Below are positions 25,222-33,999 of a stretch of DNA of 42,436 nucleotides, one piece after another (position 1 is the first letter of the stretch; each line of letters opens with the position of its first letter). The notes beneath the pieces were generated by a model. The model made no database searches. It worked only from the letters and a program-made list of their open reading frames with translations, and was not told the DNA's origin. Location of the stretch: NCBI GenBank assembly GCA_934476675.1, contig CAKSOE010000028.1, positions 1 to 42,436 of the forward strand, written 5' to 3'. Source of the DNA: an uncultured Clostridia bacterium. GTDB lineage: Bacteria; Bacillota; Clostridia; UBA1381. The position numbers and the translations under genes are program-made.

Positions 25222-26816
25222 GATATTTGCAGCCAACAAAAATTATAGCAACAGAGAATACGGTAAATTCGGAAGTGATGCTTGCCGGAAATGCCGTTCA
25301 GCCGGATTTTGATTTTGATAACTGCATGACCATAAACTGTGGCGGCTATATTCTGCTTGATTTCGGTAAGGAAATTTCGGGCGGTATTGTAATTGCTGTG
25401 GAAGAAGCAGAGCACCATCCCAAGGACACGGATATAAGAATTACTTTCGGTGAAAGCGTTATGGAAGCACTGAGCAGCTTAGGTGAGAAAAATGCTTGTA
25501 ATGATCATGCGGTAAGGGATTTCAAAACCTCTATATATACTTTAAGTATTAATCGTTTTGCAAATACAGGCTTTAGATTTGTAAAAATCGAGGCGATAAG
25601 CGGATGGATAAAAATTAAAAGTATTGCGGCAGAACCTGACATAAGAAATCTTGAATATAAAGGCTCATTTGAATGTAATGATGAGCTGTTAAATGAGATT
25701 TGGAAAGTAGGTGCATATACCGTTCAACTGAATACTCATGAATTTATATGGGACGGAGTAAAAAGAGACCGACTGGTTTGGATAGGGGATATGCATCCCG
25801 AAGTGTCTGTGTTTTTGTCGGTATTCGGATATGATGATGCGATAAAGAATAGTTTGGAGCTTGTAAAGAATAGCACCAAAAGCGGAGAGTGGATGAACGG
25901 AATTGCAACATATTCGGTTTGGTGGGTAATTTTGCAGTATGAACTGTATATGTATACCGGTGATTGGGAATATCTGAAACAGCAGGAAGATTCCATAAAG
26001 GAAATATGCGATAAAGTCTTTGCGAAGATTGATGGCGGTTATTGTTTTCATGATATGGAGGGTTTTGTTGATTGGAGCAGTAAAGGCAGCGAAAGCGAGA
26101 CAGAGGGGGTAAAGTCGGTATTTTGCATAGGCTTGAACCGAGCAAAACGGATTTTTGATGCGCTCGGAATTTATGATTATTGCGAGAAATGCAGGAAGTA
26201 TGTGGAGATCCTAAAAAAAGATTCCGGTAAAGTGAAGGTCAACCAGAGAATTGCAGGAATTAATATATTTGCCGAAAGAGGGACGGAATATGACATAGAA
26301 AAGGTGTCGGGTGCTTCGGTGGAGAATATGTCAAGCTTTTTTGGCTTTTATGTACTGATTGCAAAGTGTATGTTAGGACAGGCTTCGGAATGTATGGACG
26401 TTATCAAGGAATTTTGGGGTGGTATGCTGAAAATGGGAGCAACAACATTCTGGGAGGATTTTGATATAGAGTGGATGAAAAATGCAATCCCCATAACCGA
26501 AATTGTACCGCCGGGAAAAGATGATATACACGGTGACTTTGGAAAGTATTGTTACAAAGGTTTCAGACATAGTCTGTGTCATGGATGGGCAAGCGGCCCG
26601 ACTGCTGTTTTGTCGAATTATATCTTGGGTGCTAAAATAACAAAACCCGGTGGCGATGAGATTACAATAAAACCACGGATAGGAAAACTTAAATGGGTGA
26701 AGGGCGATTTTCCGACTAAATATGGAACGGTTCATATTGAACATTATAAAGAAAACGGACATGTAAAGACAGTTTACACAGCACCGAAAGAGATAACGGT
26801 AGTTTTAGGTGATTAA
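25218..26816 (+). CDS. GH78-type alpha-L-rhamnosidase
   Basis: The 532-residue product has a short beta-sandwich N-terminal domain (about 1-145), then an (alpha/alpha)6 catalytic domain opening with SFECNDELLNEIWKVGAYTVQ. The family acid motif appears as DGVKRDRLVWIGDMHPE near residue 178, and TTFWEDF near 415 supplies a conserved Glu. A C-terminal beta-sandwich (DEITIKPRIGKLKWVKGDFPTKYG) closes the protein, as in GH78. The 'DG.KRDR..W.GD' form belongs to a GH78 subgroup that differs from the classic 'D.PQRDER.GW.GD'. No signal peptide is seen, so it is cytoplasmic. It would release terminal alpha-L-rhamnose, an inverting reaction. It overlaps the GH1 gene by four bases and precedes the GH35 gene. 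Confidence 0.87.
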   Translation: MRYLQPTKIIATENTVNSEVMLAGNAVQPDFDFDNCMTINCGGYILLDFGKEISGGIVIAVEEAEHHPKDTDIRITFGESVMEALSSLGEKNACNDHAVRDFKTSIYTLSINRFANTGFRFVKIEAISGWIKIKSIAAEPDIRNLEYKGSFECNDELLNEIWKVGAYTVQLNTHEFIWDGVKRDRLVWIGDMHPEVSVFLSVFGYDDAIKNSLELVKNSTKSGEWMNGIATYSVWWVILQYELYMYTGDWEYLKQQEDSIKEICDKVFAKIDGGYCFHDMEGFVDWSSKGSESETEGVKSVFCIGLNRAKRIFDALGIYDYCEKCRKYVEILKKDSGKVKVNQRIAGINIFAERGTEYDIEKVSGASVENMSSFFGFYVLIAKCMLGQASECMDVIKEFWGGMLKMGATTFWEDFDIEWMKNAIPITEIVPPGKDDIHGDFGKYCYKGFRHSLCHGWASGPTAVLSNYILGAKITKPGGDEITIKPRIGKLKWVKGDFPTKYGTVHIEHYKENGHVKTVYTAPKEITVVLGD

Positions 26817-26836
26817 TTAATCGCATAAGGAGCAAA

Positions 26837-26875
26837 ATGAAAAAATTGTGTATCGAGTATCAATTTGCTGATTGA
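26837..26875 (+). CDS. Possible 12-codon leader ORF before the GH35 gene
   Basis: AAGGAG followed 4 bases later by ATG opens a short frame (MKKLCIEYQFAD) that ends 14 bases before the GTG start of the GH35 gene. It could be a leader that couples translation, or a chance or decayed start. It contains no run of one amino acid that would suggest attenuation. Confidence 0.25.
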   Translation: MKKLCIEYQFAD

Positions 26876-26889
26876 ACAGGAGTAAAAAA

Positions 26890-28635
26890 GTGAAGTTTGA
26901 AGTAAAAGGAAATCAATTTTATAAAGATGATAAGGCTGTAAAAATCATATCGGGTGCAGTGCACTATTTCAGAAATATGCCGGATACATGGAGCGATATA
27001 TTTAAAAAAATGCGCGTGTTGGGTTGCAACTGCGTTGAAACCTATTGCGCATGGAATATGCACGAAAAAAAGCAGGGCGAATATGATTTTTCGGGTATAT
27101 TGAATATTGCGGAATTTATAAAAAAAGCTGCGGCGGAGGGGTTAATGGTTATTGTAAGACCCGGGCCGTATATATGCGCCGAATGGGAATTCGGAGGATT
27201 GCCGTGGTGGATTCAGAATGACGAAGATATGGAAATACGCTGTTCAAACCCTGCCTATATTCGGTATTTCGAGCGCTATTTGAACAGGTTGTTTGAGGAG
27301 GTTCGTCCGTTGCTGTGTACGAACGGCGGACCTGTAATTATGATGCAGTGCGAAAATGAATACGGATATTACGGAGATGACAAAAAATATTTGAAGCATT
27401 TATACGATTTTTACCGCAGCAGCGGAATTGATGTGCCGCTGTTTACCTCCGACGGAACATCAAAAGAAAATCTGCTTGACGGCGGAATTGACGGATGCTT
27501 ATCAACGCTTAATTTCGGCAGCAGGGTGGAGGAGAATTTTGCCGCACATGATGAATTATTCCCCGATCGGCCGAAAATGTGTATGGAAATGTGGAACGGC
27601 TGGTTTGACGCATGGGGCGATGACGAGCATCATGTGACTTCTGCCGAAAAGTATGCGGCGGTTGTGGAGGATATGCTGAAAAAGGGCAGTTTGAATATGT
27701 ATATGTTTATCGGCGGTACAAATTTCGGTTTTACCTCCGGTGCAAATCATTATGAGAAATTTGCGCCCGATGTGACAAGCTATGATTATGACGCATTGCT
27801 CAGCGAATGCGGAGATGTAACGCCGAAATATCATGCGGTAAGAGAGGTTGTTAAAAAATATACGGATATGCCGCTTTCGGAAATCCCTCCGAACAGGGCA
27901 AAGAAGGCATACGGTAAGGTGAAGCTGACGCAATTCGGCGGACTGTTTGACAATCTGGATAATTTATCGCAGCCGATATATTCGGAAGTACCACGGTGCA
28001 TGGAGAAATACGGTCAGGGGTATGGCTATATAGCATATCGAACCGTATTAAACAGAGAATATAAAAATGCGGTGTTAAGCTTTGAAAGTCTCGGCGACCG
28101 TGCGCAAATATGTATTAACAAAAATTTACAAGGTATAGTGTACGTCAATGATGATAAATTGGAAATAAGCTTTAACGCGAGACAGGGAGACGTGCTGACG
28201 ATACTGTGTGAAAATATGGGCAGAGCGAATTTCGGACCGAAGATGATGCGCAAAAAGGGTATTGCCGGAAGATGTTTAATTGACAACAAAATTCATTTTA
28301 ACTGGCAGGTGTACACTCTCCCGATGGAGAACCTCAAAGGAATTGAATATAAAACGGAAATTCCGAATGAGAACAGCCTGTTCTGCCGCGGTACTTTTGA
28401 GATTGACAAGGCATATGATACATTTTTAAGATTGGACAATTTCAGAAAAGGCTTTGTCATGATAAACGGTTTCAATATAGGACGGTATTGGGAGATAGGC
28501 CCGCAAAAAACGCTGTATGTTCCGGCATCTTTGTTGAAAAACGGAGAAAATGAAATTGTCGTATTTGAATCTGACGGATTGAATGGTCGGTGTGAGGTGG
28601 AATTTTGTGATGTTCCATGTTTGGGCATAAAATAA
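26890..28635 (+). CDS. GH35 beta-galactosidase
   Basis: The 581-residue enzyme begins at GTG, supported by AGGAG 7 bases upstream; a TTG 18 bases earlier has no ribosome site. GH35 hallmarks are SGAVHYFR, CNCVETYCAWNMHE, VRPGPYICAEWEFGGLPWW, the acid/base Glu157 in MQCENEYG and the nucleophile Glu233 in MCMEMWNGWFDAWG, plus FIGGTNFGFTSGAN. Two beta-sandwich domains follow, ending with GFVMINGFNIGRYW. It removes terminal beta-galactose with retention of configuration. No signal peptide is present, so it is cytoplasmic. It is the last gene of the glycan operon and is followed by a strong terminator at 28705. Confidence 0.95.
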   Translation: MKFEVKGNQFYKDDKAVKIISGAVHYFRNMPDTWSDIFKKMRVLGCNCVETYCAWNMHEKKQGEYDFSGILNIAEFIKKAAAEGLMVIVRPGPYICAEWEFGGLPWWIQNDEDMEIRCSNPAYIRYFERYLNRLFEEVRPLLCTNGGPVIMMQCENEYGYYGDDKKYLKHLYDFYRSSGIDVPLFTSDGTSKENLLDGGIDGCLSTLNFGSRVEENFAAHDELFPDRPKMCMEMWNGWFDAWGDDEHHVTSAEKYAAVVEDMLKKGSLNMYMFIGGTNFGFTSGANHYEKFAPDVTSYDYDALLSECGDVTPKYHAVREVVKKYTDMPLSEIPPNRAKKAYGKVKLTQFGGLFDNLDNLSQPIYSEVPRCMEKYGQGYGYIAYRTVLNREYKNAVLSFESLGDRAQICINKNLQGIVYVNDDKLEISFNARQGDVLTILCENMGRANFGPKMMRKKGIAGRCLIDNKIHFNWQVYTLPMENLKGIEYKTEIPNENSLFCRGTFEIDKAYDTFLRLDNFRKGFVMINGFNIGRYWEIGPQKTLYVPASLLKNGENEIVVFESDGLNGRCEVEFCDVPCLGIK

Positions 28636-28704
28636 GACTATAAAAATAAGCAAATAATATCGACACAGAGGGGCGGATAAGATTTAAATATTTTTCATAC
28701 AAAG

Positions 28705-28735
28705 AATTGGGGGTTTTATACCCTCAATTTTTTTT
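28705..28735 (+). terminator. Rho-independent terminator ending the glycan operon
   Basis: A 9-pair stem (AATTGGGGG with CCCTCAATT, one G-T pair) and eight T. It marks the end of the chromosomal glycan locus; the prophage-type genes begin just after it. Confidence 0.85.
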
Positions 28736-28784
28736 GTATAGTAAATTAAAAAATTGCAAAAGATGAGGAGAATGGACAGTTTGA

Positions 28785-28919
28785 ATTTTAAATATTTATG
28801 CAACAGAAGAAATCGAAATAACAGGCGAAGAAAAACGAAAGCAAACTGTAAAGACTCAGGGGATTCAGACGATGGACCGAGACGAGGTCAATGTAAATCC
28901 AAGTTCAGCCGTAAAATAG
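28785..28919 (+). pseudogene. Orphan open frame, possible 3' end of a lost gene
   Basis: One frame is open for 44 codons and reads ...YATEEIEITGEEKRKQ... TMDRDEVNVNPSSAVK before TAG. Its acidic, lysine-rich composition looks more like a real protein C-terminus than the Arg-rich overlapping frame that begins at 28754. It has no start codon of its own and is followed at once by a terminator, as expected for the tail of a gene whose front was lost or joined out of frame. It may mark the junction between chromosome and prophage. The family is not recognised. Confidence 0.3.
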
Positions 28920-28943
28920 TATTGGGTGAACTTGGATTTTTTT
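28895..28943 (+). terminator. Rho-independent terminator at the prophage edge
   Basis: A 13-base perfect stem (AAATCCAAGTTCA / TGAACTTGGATTT) with a 19-base loop runs into seven T. It overlaps the end of the orphan frame above. Confidence 0.8.
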
Positions 28944-28963
28944 ATTACCCAATTCGTGCGCCG

Positions 28964-29002
28964 CCTCCGAAATTTGATTATTTTTTAATCAAATTTCGGA
29001 GG
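28964..29002 (+). promoter_or_regulatory. 17-bp perfect hairpin masking a ribosome binding site
   Basis: CCTCCGAAATTTGATTA and its exact complement are separated by five T. The right arm ends in CGGAGG, the ribosome binding site of the sigma-like gene that starts at 29010. In RNA the arm would hide GGAGG, so translation should be low unless the hairpin is opened. There is no T run after it, so it is not a terminator. Confidence 0.6.
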
Positions 29003-29009
29003 AAAGGAC

Positions 29010-29414
29010 ATGAAAAAAGAATATTACATAAAGCTTAGTGATGGACAGGTTGTACCTGTGACGGAGGAGGTATATCGTGAATATAAACGTCCACAGTGGC
29101 GTGAAGCAAAGCAGAAGAAAGTCAGACAAATGCGGGAATTTTCTTGGGAATATATGACTGAAAACGGAATGGAGCATATATATTCCGAGAAGCAAAAGCT
29201 TGTGGAAGAAATTGCAGAAGGTAATTTAATGCTTGAAATGCTGATGAAAGCATTGGAAACGCTGACGGATGATGAACGTTCTCTGATTAATGAGTTGTAT
29301 TTCAATGAAAAATCAGAACGAAAAGTGTCTAAATCAATTGGTGTTCCGCAGAGGACAATAAATTCGCGAAGACAAGCTATAATAAAAAAACTAAAAAAAA
29401 TTATGAATTTATAA
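29010..29414 (+). CDS. Prophage sigma-70 region-4-like transcription factor
   Basis: The 134-residue product has an N-terminal segment YYIKLSDGQVVPVTEEVYREYKRPQWREAKQ that is common in short sigma-like proteins of Firmicutes phages and conjugative elements. A C-terminal region-4-like helix-turn-helix follows (about 85-130; LTDDERSLINELYFNEKSERKVSKSIGVPQRTINSRRQAIIKKL). Such proteins activate phage or element genes or act as minor sigma factors. Region 2 is missing, so it may need a partner or act as an activator. The ribosome site lies in the arm of a 17-bp hairpin. It is the first intact gene of the prophage segment and is followed by its own terminator. Confidence 0.75.
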   Translation: MKKEYYIKLSDGQVVPVTEEVYREYKRPQWREAKQKKVRQMREFSWEYMTENGMEHIYSEKQKLVEEIAEGNLMLEMLMKALETLTDDERSLINELYFNEKSERKVSKSIGVPQRTINSRRQAIIKKLKKIMNL

Positions 29415-29432
29415 AAAATAATTTCGCTCAAC

Positions 29433-29471
29433 CCCTCTCATACTTTCCTTTAAGTATTGAGAGGGATTTTT
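29433..29471 (+). terminator. Hairpin terminator after the sigma-like gene
   Basis: CCCTCTCA pairs with TGAGAGGG, with inner pairs TACTT/AAGTA and one bulged T, followed by five T. It separates the regulator from the replication genes. Confidence 0.7.
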
Positions 29472-29502
29472 CTTTCTCTAAAAAACACAGGAGGTAAACA
29501 GT

Positions 29503-29658
29503 ATGAACATTCAAAATGCAGCGTCTGCAACAGAAACGGATGCGGAGATTATCGGTCTTTTAACTGCAATAAGCGTGGTTTCAAAAAGGCTGGCAAATAA
29601 TCTTCGGAAATTGCAGGAACAAAAGAACGGAGGGACGGAAGATGCACGCAGTTATTAA
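29503..29658 (+). CDS. Small prophage protein, unknown function
   Basis: A 51-residue product (MNIQNAASATETDAEIIGLL...) starts after a GGAGG ribosome site and overlaps the helicase start by 17 bases. The middle is an amphipathic helix (EIIGLLTAISVVSKRLANNLRKLQEQ). The overlap and strong ribosome site argue it is real and translationally coupled to the helicase. No family is recognised. Confidence 0.55.
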   Translation: MNIQNAASATETDAEIIGLLTAISVVSKRLANNLRKLQEQKNGGTEDARSY

Positions 29659-31300
29659 AGACGGCAAAATCCTGTTATACGACAGCTATATCTTTAAGGA
29701 AAGCATAAAAGAAATACCCGGTCGGCAGTGGCATCCGGAGAAAAAGGCATGGAGCGTTCCGATTTCACGGCAGAGCATTGAAACGCTTGACCTGCTTGGG
29801 TGTGAATTGTCGAACGAGCTTGCGGATATTCGTCAAGGATTTGCATCGGAAAATACCGCCAATGAAAATACTCTTCTTCCGGCACCGCTTAAAGTTTCAC
29901 CATATGAACATCAGCTTAAAGGTTACAATCTTGCCTGCCGGAGTATTGGTATTATCGGCGGCAACAGTGTGTCTCCCGGTTTTGCGTTGCTCATGGAAAT
30001 GGGGACGGGAAAAACCATAACCTCAATTGCCATTGTCGGGAAAGCATATCTGACAGGAAAAATAAAGCGTTTGCTTATCCTTGCACCGAAATCCATCGTT
30101 GCCGTATGGGAGGACGAGTTTTCAAAGTTTGCGGATTTTACGTATTCGCTTTCGGTACTGACGGGAACTTTGGCAAAAAAGGTAGAGCAGTTAAAAACCA
30201 TACCACATAAAGGATTGGAGGTTGCCGTTGTAAATTACGACAGCGTAACGCTTATTGAGAAGGAGCTTACAGCATGGCATCCCGATTTTCTCATTTGTGA
30301 TGAGAGCAGCAAGATAAAAAATCCCACAGCAAAAATGAGCAAGGCAACATACCGAGTTGCAAAAGTATGCAAATACAGATTGATTTTAACAGGAACACCG
30401 ATACAAAATAACCCATTGGATTTTTTCTCGCAATATAAGGTCTTGGACGACAGTATATTCGGCAAAAGCTTTTATGCATTTAAAAATGAATATGCTGTAC
30501 TCGGCACATATAATCAGCCGATTGGATGGCGCAAACTTCCTGAGCTTGTGAAGAAAGCGCACAGCATTGCATTTCGTGTTACAAAAGCCGAAGCACTCGA
30601 TTTGCCGGATACAATTGATGAAATCCGACCGGTTACTTTGGAGGACAAAGCACGAAAACTGTACAATGCATTTGTGAAAGAAAGCTATATGGAACTTTCA
30701 AAAGGCGAGCAGGGAGCCCCTGTGGCAGTTACTGCAACAAATATCCTTACAAGGCTTCTGCGTTTGCAGCAGATAACAGGCGGATTTATTCGCCCGGATG
30801 AGGAGTCGGATCGGTATGAGCAGGTATCTTCGGCAAAGCTTAATGCGCTTGAGGATATTATCGATACCGCAATTTCCGAAAACAAAAAGATTGTGGTTAT
30901 CGCACGGTTTATACCCGAAATTAAAGAAATATGCAAAATGCTTGATAAGAAAAAAATCAAGTATGCACATATTTGCGGAGAGGTCAAGGACAGAGCGGCG
31001 GAGGTCGATGCTTTTCAGAACAATCCCGAATGCATGGTATTTGTCGGTCAGCTGCAAACGGTGTCAATGGGACTTACGCTGACTGCTGCAAGCACAATGG
31101 TGTTCTATTCGCTTTCATACAACTTTGCCGATTATTCACAGGCGAAAGCAAGGATTCATCGTATCGGGCAGAAGAATAACTGTCTGTACATACACCTTGT
31201 TGTGAAGAACACGGTTGATGAAACTGTATTAAAAGCATTGGAACAGAAAGAAAATATAGCAGCAAAAATTGTAGATGATTGGAGGTCGATTTTAAAATGA
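29642..31300 (+). CDS. Prophage SNF2-family DEAD-like helicase
   Basis: The 552-residue ATPase has an N-terminal beta-rich segment (GRQWHPEKKAWSVPIS) like the HARP-type domain of annealing helicases. SNF2 motifs follow: Walker A GTGKT (about 121-125), DESS (about 220-223) in place of DEAH, LTGTPIQN (about 249-256), and the C-terminal motifs QTVSMGLTLTAAS and SQAKARIHRIGQKN. These enzymes translocate on double-stranded DNA and remodel protein-DNA or annealed structures; in phages they accompany replication. GGAGGGACGGAAG precedes the start. Its stop overlaps the next start by four bases (ATGA). Confidence 0.92.
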   Translation: MHAVIKDGKILLYDSYIFKESIKEIPGRQWHPEKKAWSVPISRQSIETLDLLGCELSNELADIRQGFASENTANENTLLPAPLKVSPYEHQLKGYNLACRSIGIIGGNSVSPGFALLMEMGTGKTITSIAIVGKAYLTGKIKRLLILAPKSIVAVWEDEFSKFADFTYSLSVLTGTLAKKVEQLKTIPHKGLEVAVVNYDSVTLIEKELTAWHPDFLICDESSKIKNPTAKMSKATYRVAKVCKYRLILTGTPIQNNPLDFFSQYKVLDDSIFGKSFYAFKNEYAVLGTYNQPIGWRKLPELVKKAHSIAFRVTKAEALDLPDTIDEIRPVTLEDKARKLYNAFVKESYMELSKGEQGAPVAVTATNILTRLLRLQQITGGFIRPDEESDRYEQVSSAKLNALEDIIDTAISENKKIVVIARFIPEIKEICKMLDKKKIKYAHICGEVKDRAAEVDAFQNNPECMVFVGQLQTVSMGLTLTAASTMVFYSLSYNFADYSQAKARIHRIGQKNNCLYIHLVVKNTVDETVLKALEQKENIAAKIVDDWRSILK

Positions 31301-31704
31301 CAGATGAAATGTTTATGTTGGCTGACAAACTTAAGGAATTAAAAGAGCGTAAGGCAGAGCTTGCAGAGGAGGTAAAGAAAAACAATGCGGAGATTGAAGA
31401 AACGGAGTACAAACTGTCACTGGAAATGGCAAGCTCTGAAACACAGAGCTTCAATCGTTCCGGTACGTTATTCTACCTTTGCACAAAGCTGTATGCGTCA
31501 GCGGTTAAGGAGAACAAAGCAGAGTTGTATGAGGCACTCAAAAACGAGGGATACGGTTCATTGATTACAGAAACAGTGAATGCCAATTCGCTGTCGGCAT
31601 TCGTAAAAGAACAGATGGCGGATAATGATGATGTACTGCCCGATTGGCTTGAGGGCAAGGTAAATGTATTTGATAAAGTTACGGTTAATTTAAGAAAAGC
31701 ATAA
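31297..31704 (+). CDS. Conserved prophage replication-module protein
   Basis: A 135-residue product starts after GGAGGT, at the ATG that overlaps the helicase stop. The first 50 residues form a charged coiled coil (LADKLKELKERKAELAEEVKKNNAEIEETEYKL). The rest is a compact domain with FYLCTKLYASAVKENKAELYEALKNEGYGSLITETVNANSLSAFVKEQ. This type of protein is often found beside SNF2 helicase and polymerase genes in Firmicutes prophages, but I know of no assigned function. A role in recombination or single-strand DNA handling is only a guess from position. Confidence 0.7.
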   Translation: MTDEMFMLADKLKELKERKAELAEEVKKNNAEIEETEYKLSLEMASSETQSFNRSGTLFYLCTKLYASAVKENKAELYEALKNEGYGSLITETVNANSLSAFVKEQMADNDDVLPDWLEGKVNVFDKVTVNLRKA

Positions 31705-31724
31705 AATTACGGAGGTATTGTATT

Positions 31725-32474
31725 ATGAGTAATGAATTAACAAAAACAAACACCGGATATGTAGTTCCGAACATGAGTAATGATGTAACCGATGGCATTA
31801 TGGAGGAATTGGACGGCTTAAACATAAGTCTTGACAAAGTTAAAATTCCTACCGGCGGTGGCTTGGCATTTGAAGTTCCGGGCGAAGATCCCGATTCTCC
31901 CGACAGTGAAAAAGAGATTATCGGAGTCATAGTCGACCATTATCCGTTAAACAGCTTTTGGACGGAGAAATATAACGGACAGAATGTTGCCCCGAACTGT
32001 TATTCAACCGATAATCGTATCGGAATAGGCACTCCCGGCGGCGAATGTGCAAAGTGCCCGTATAACAAATTCGGAAGCGGCGAGGACGGACAGAGTAAAG
32101 CGTGCAAAAATGCGCATAGGTTATACATTCTTCGCAGCGGCGAGCTGTATCCGGTGGTTGTAACAATACCTCCGACATCACTGAAATCGTTATCGGATTA
32201 TCTTGCAAAGCGTATTGTAACAAAAGGACTGCGCTCCTATGGCGTTGTTACAAAACTTACACTTAAAAAAGCAACAAACAACACGGGGATTGCATATTCA
32301 CAGGTACAGTTTGCGGTAGTGGAGAAACTGTCACCGGAAAATGCGGAAATTCTAAAAAAATTCGGAGAAAGCATAAGACCGATTACAAGAAATATTGATT
32401 TTATGGATACAGAAGAACCGGCACAGCCGATAGTCAATACAGAAACTGGCGAAGTCATACAGCCGCTTGAATAA
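31725..32474 (+). CDS. Prophage protein with Cys cluster, probable DNA binding
   Basis: The 249-residue product starts after GGAGGTATTGT. It has a central Cys-rich segment CAKCPYNKFGSG...KACKN (about residues 108-128) that could bind zinc, then a beta-rich stretch (RLYILRSGELYPVVVTIPPTSLKSLSDYL, YSQVQFAVVEKL). The position directly before the DNA polymerase is where phages often encode a single-strand DNA-binding or replication accessory protein. I assign only a likely DNA-binding accessory role; the family is not named with certainty. Confidence 0.65.
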   Translation: MSNELTKTNTGYVVPNMSNDVTDGIMEELDGLNISLDKVKIPTGGGLAFEVPGEDPDSPDSEKEIIGVIVDHYPLNSFWTEKYNGQNVAPNCYSTDNRIGIGTPGGECAKCPYNKFGSGEDGQSKACKNAHRLYILRSGELYPVVVTIPPTSLKSLSDYLAKRIVTKGLRSYGVVTKLTLKKATNNTGIAYSQVQFAVVEKLSPENAEILKKFGESIRPITRNIDFMDTEEPAQPIVNTETGEVIQPLE

Positions 32475-32536
32475 AAAACAGTGAGCATATGGGGGCGGAT
32501 ATCCTGCCCCGATACACTCACGGAAAGGAAAATACA

Positions 32537-33856
32537 ATGTCTGAATATAAATTAGCAAAAAGCACAGATGATGTGAAAAATTATCTTAAAAATGCAGATA
32601 TCATCAGCTTTGATTTTGAAACCGCACCAAATGATGAATATAGAGAGGAAACTATGGCGGCAATCGATCCGCACAAATCACACATTGTCGGAGTATCGTT
32701 TTCGATAAAAGCCGGCACGGAAATTGACCTCGGGGCAAATGCGTCAACCGACGCTTTTAAGAAATATCTGTATGAGGATTTAAAGCTTCCGGTTATGAAA
32801 ACTACGGCAAAGTATCAAGCGGCTGCGGACGAAGAAAGCCTGATACTTTTAAAGGATTGGTGTATGCTTAACTGCCCTGAAATTGTACAGTTATTGGATT
32901 TGGTTCATGATTACCGCAAATGGAACAAGATAAAATCAACATATATTGACGGATTTTTAAATGCGGTAAGCAGCGCCACAGGCTGTATACACACTTCATT
33001 CTTTCAGCTTGGAACGGATACCGGGCGGTTTGCGTCAAGAAATCCCAATCTTCAAAATATGCCGAGAAAGGATAATGATCCAATCGGTATCCGTAATTTT
33101 CTGATACCGAATGAGGGACACATATTTATTGATTTTGATTTCTCGCAGATAGAACTGCGTGTCGGTTCATGGTATTGCAGGGACACTAAAATGCTTGAAA
33201 CATATAGAAATGACGGTGACATTCATGCACAGACAACGAGCGTAATATATGGAATTTCTTTTAAAGAAGCCATAGACAAAAATGCTCCGCACTACAAAGA
33301 GCAGCGCTCAATAGCGAAGAACTGTAATTTCGGTGTGTTTTACGGATTGTTCCCGAACGGGCTTATTCGAAACCTCAAAAAAGCGGGGATTGAAAAAACA
33401 AAGCAGGAATGTACAGACATTATCGAAAACCTTAAAAATGGTTATCCCAAATTAGCCGAGTGGCAGAAGAACACAAAGCAAGATGCGTCAAACTACGGAT
33501 ATTCGGAAACTGCATTCGGCAGACGGAGAATTTTAAAAGGCATACATTCACCGGATATAGGAATGCGTTCATATTGGCAGAGATGTGCGTTGAATACTCC
33601 GATTCAAGGAACTGCCGCAGATATTTTAAAGCTTGCAATGGTGCGAATCTTATCAAAGCTTGAGGAATACCCGTACATAAAACCTTTGCTTACGATACAT
33701 GATGAAATCTTGTTTGAAGTACCGGAGAATAAGGCAGATGAAGCTTGCACAATCATAAAAGAGTGCATGGAAACACAGCCTTTTGATGAGTTTGATGTGC
33801 CGCTTAAAGCAGAGGGTGCAAAGGGGTACAGTTTCGGGAATATGGAGGAACTGTAA
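32537..33856 (+). CDS. Family A DNA polymerase, internally shortened
   Basis: The 439-residue product is placed at the ATG behind GGAAAGGA. The N-terminus has exonuclease motif I (IISFDFETAP, about 21-30). Polymerase motifs A (FIDFDFSQIELR, about 196-207), B (RSIAKNCNFGVFYG, about 257-270) and C (TIHDEILFE, about 386-394) are intact. Phage polymerases of this group are normally about 630-660 residues. Here the sequence passes from just after exo motif I (SFSIKAGTEI) into the thumb region (STDAFKKYLYEDLKLPVMKTT), so exo motifs II and III and the start of the polymerase domain appear deleted in frame. It may still polymerise but should lack proofreading. It would replicate the prophage with the adjoining primase-helicase. 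Confidence 0.88.
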   Translation: MSEYKLAKSTDDVKNYLKNADIISFDFETAPNDEYREETMAAIDPHKSHIVGVSFSIKAGTEIDLGANASTDAFKKYLYEDLKLPVMKTTAKYQAAADEESLILLKDWCMLNCPEIVQLLDLVHDYRKWNKIKSTYIDGFLNAVSSATGCIHTSFFQLGTDTGRFASRNPNLQNMPRKDNDPIGIRNFLIPNEGHIFIDFDFSQIELRVGSWYCRDTKMLETYRNDGDIHAQTTSVIYGISFKEAIDKNAPHYKEQRSIAKNCNFGVFYGLFPNGLIRNLKKAGIEKTKQECTDIIENLKNGYPKLAEWQKNTKQDASNYGYSETAFGRRRILKGIHSPDIGMRSYWQRCALNTPIQGTAADILKLAMVRILSKLEEYPYIKPLLTIHDEILFEVPENKADEACTIIKECMETQPFDEFDVPLKAEGAKGYSFGNMEEL

Positions 33857-33999
33857 TGTGAAAAATATGCTGCGCATCTTACCTCTTTTCGAGGCTAGGA
33901 GTATAAACATACGCCGTCACCTCTCAAAAAGGCAACCTGCTTGCATCTTTTTTACATCGAGATTTGTGCCGCCGCACAGCGGCAGAAAGGAGGATTAAT

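Noticed and set aside
28754..29038. A 94-codon Arg-rich open frame before the sigma-like gene
   Set aside because: Its composition looks out of frame, it crosses a terminator and the 17-bp hairpin, and it overlaps the start of the next gene; another frame in the same DNA looks more protein-like.
33783..33998. A 71-codon frame overlapping the polymerase end and the following gap
   Set aside because: It has no ribosome site and overlaps the polymerase in another frame.
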